64,000 bases of DNA, taken from the NCBI RefSeq assembly GCF_038502225.1, contig NW_027195407.1:1-64000 (forward strand), in the 5' to 3' direction. The translations under genes and the position numbers were made by a program. This DNA comes from Cherax quadricarinatus (lineage: Eukaryota; Arthropoda; Malacostraca; Decapoda; Parastacidae). Under the pieces are notes generated by a model. That model did not search any database. It was given only the letters and a program-made list of their open reading frames with translations, and had not been told where the DNA came from. This document shows positions 63,591-64,000 of this stretch, piece after piece; positions within the stretch are counted from its first letter, which is position 1, and each line of letters opens with the position of its first letter.

Positions 63591-64000
63591 CCTTGTATTC
63601 TAGTGGATTTATGGGTTGAAAGCTTCACTTTTGACCAATAATAAACTCAGTCTTTTCAGCCTTGCTCTATATTGATTGTTGTAATAATCACCACATCTTT
63701 TAGGTATTGTACTTATCATGGAGAGTGATTGTTTAAGCAGTGGGTAACCTGTCTATCTTTTCAGCTTGGATGACAGAGAGGGTCACCTGTCAATCAACGA
63801 GAAGAACTGGTGGAGATGGACTAACGTCCTGAGACTTCCCCTTTTTGGATTTAAATACCTGTACACCTGTATGAAATTGCAGGACGTAACCCCTTATCAT
63901 TGCAGCGGTAAAGAACCTGCTTTCCTGTCATTGGGATATAATACTCAAGGCTATACTGTGAAGAACTAGCCAGTGGGTCGTAACCAACACCTGCGACCCC
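63587..64000 (+). repeat. Partial 3' LTR (starts mid-LTR)
   Basis: From GCCTGCCTTGTATTC onward it matches 57676-58088 of the 5' LTR. The first 350 bp of the LTR and the end of the RNase H region are missing, with GCCTGCC shared at the joint. The LTR runs off the window. Confidence 0.85.

Larger units (their letters stand above)
57327..64000 (+). mobile_element. Ty3/gypsy element with integrase before RT (Gmr1-like), 3' end incomplete
   Basis: 5' LTR, primer-binding site, Gag with an N-terminal coiled coil, zinc knuckle, protease, integrase with GPY/F module, then RT and RNase H, then a partial 3' LTR at the window end. The IN-RT order is that of Gmr1-like Ty3/gypsy elements. There are at least two nonsense codons and several frameshifts. 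It inserted into the RTE LINE; the right flank is outside the window. Confidence 0.88.

Overview
The window looks like intergenic or intronic DNA of a large, repeat-rich arthropod genome, most likely a decapod crustacean. I infer this from LINE, Penelope-like and Ty3/gypsy families of the type I know from crayfish and shrimp; no single host marker proves it. I found no convincing host gene, tRNA, rRNA or CRISPR. Nearly all recognisable sequence is retroelement, much of it nested.

Layout. 1-2035 (-): ORF1 and leader of a Jockey/I-type LINE (LINE-J). 2290-3990 (-): decayed Penelope-like element (PLE-a). 4050-9201 (+): CR1-type LINE (CR1-a), split at 4589-7739 by an internally deleted Tx1/L1-group LINE (Tx1-a, -). 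9202-14177 (-): Tx1-b. 14215-21094 (+): Tx1-c, which carries a 681-bp hammerhead-bearing inverted element. 21095-21503 (-): 5' end of a Tx1 element (Tx1-d), possibly the missing head of Tx1-b. 22580-28094 (-): Tx1-e. 28428-29435 plus 35549-37898 (-): Tx1-f, split by a complete, apparently intact Tx1-g (+, 29436-35535). 38492-40442: inverted tandem array of 418-bp hammerhead units. 40735-42455 (+): another CR1/L2-type LINE (CR1-b). 43690-43945 (-): a further hammerhead unit. 44375-51104 (-): an old CR1 (CR1-c) interrupted by a full-length CR1 (CR1-d, 45931-50065). 51105-53760 (+): PLE-b, interrupted by a 749-bp solo LTR and a 116-bp hammerhead fragment. 54490-55057 (-): relic of a multicopy gene family of unknown function. 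55552-57326 (-): RTE-type LINE. 57327-64000 (+): Ty3/gypsy element with its integrase upstream of its reverse transcriptase (Gmr1-like order).

How the parts work. The LINEs encode an RNA-binding or esterase-type ORF1 and an ORF2 with AP-type endonuclease and reverse transcriptase, for target-primed reverse transcription. The PLEs encode a reverse transcriptase and a GIY-YIG nuclease. The small elements encode no protein and carry a TATA-like box plus a compact hammerhead-ribozyme-like motif. They resemble PLE terminal repeats or metazoan retrozymes and would depend on PLE proteins in trans. The Gmr1-like element is Gag-PR-IN-RT-RH between LTRs and is clearly dead.

The most interesting signals are: (1) TSD-bounded inverted arrays of hammerhead units whose stems covary between copies, with a core C3-G8 to U3-A8 exchange; (2) Tx1-type LINEs whose ORF2 has no AUG before its first endonuclease motif and lies in the -1 frame relative to ORF1; (3) the Gmr1-like domain order; (4) nested insertions with readable target-site duplications. 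All homology calls come from recognising motifs by eye; no search was run.
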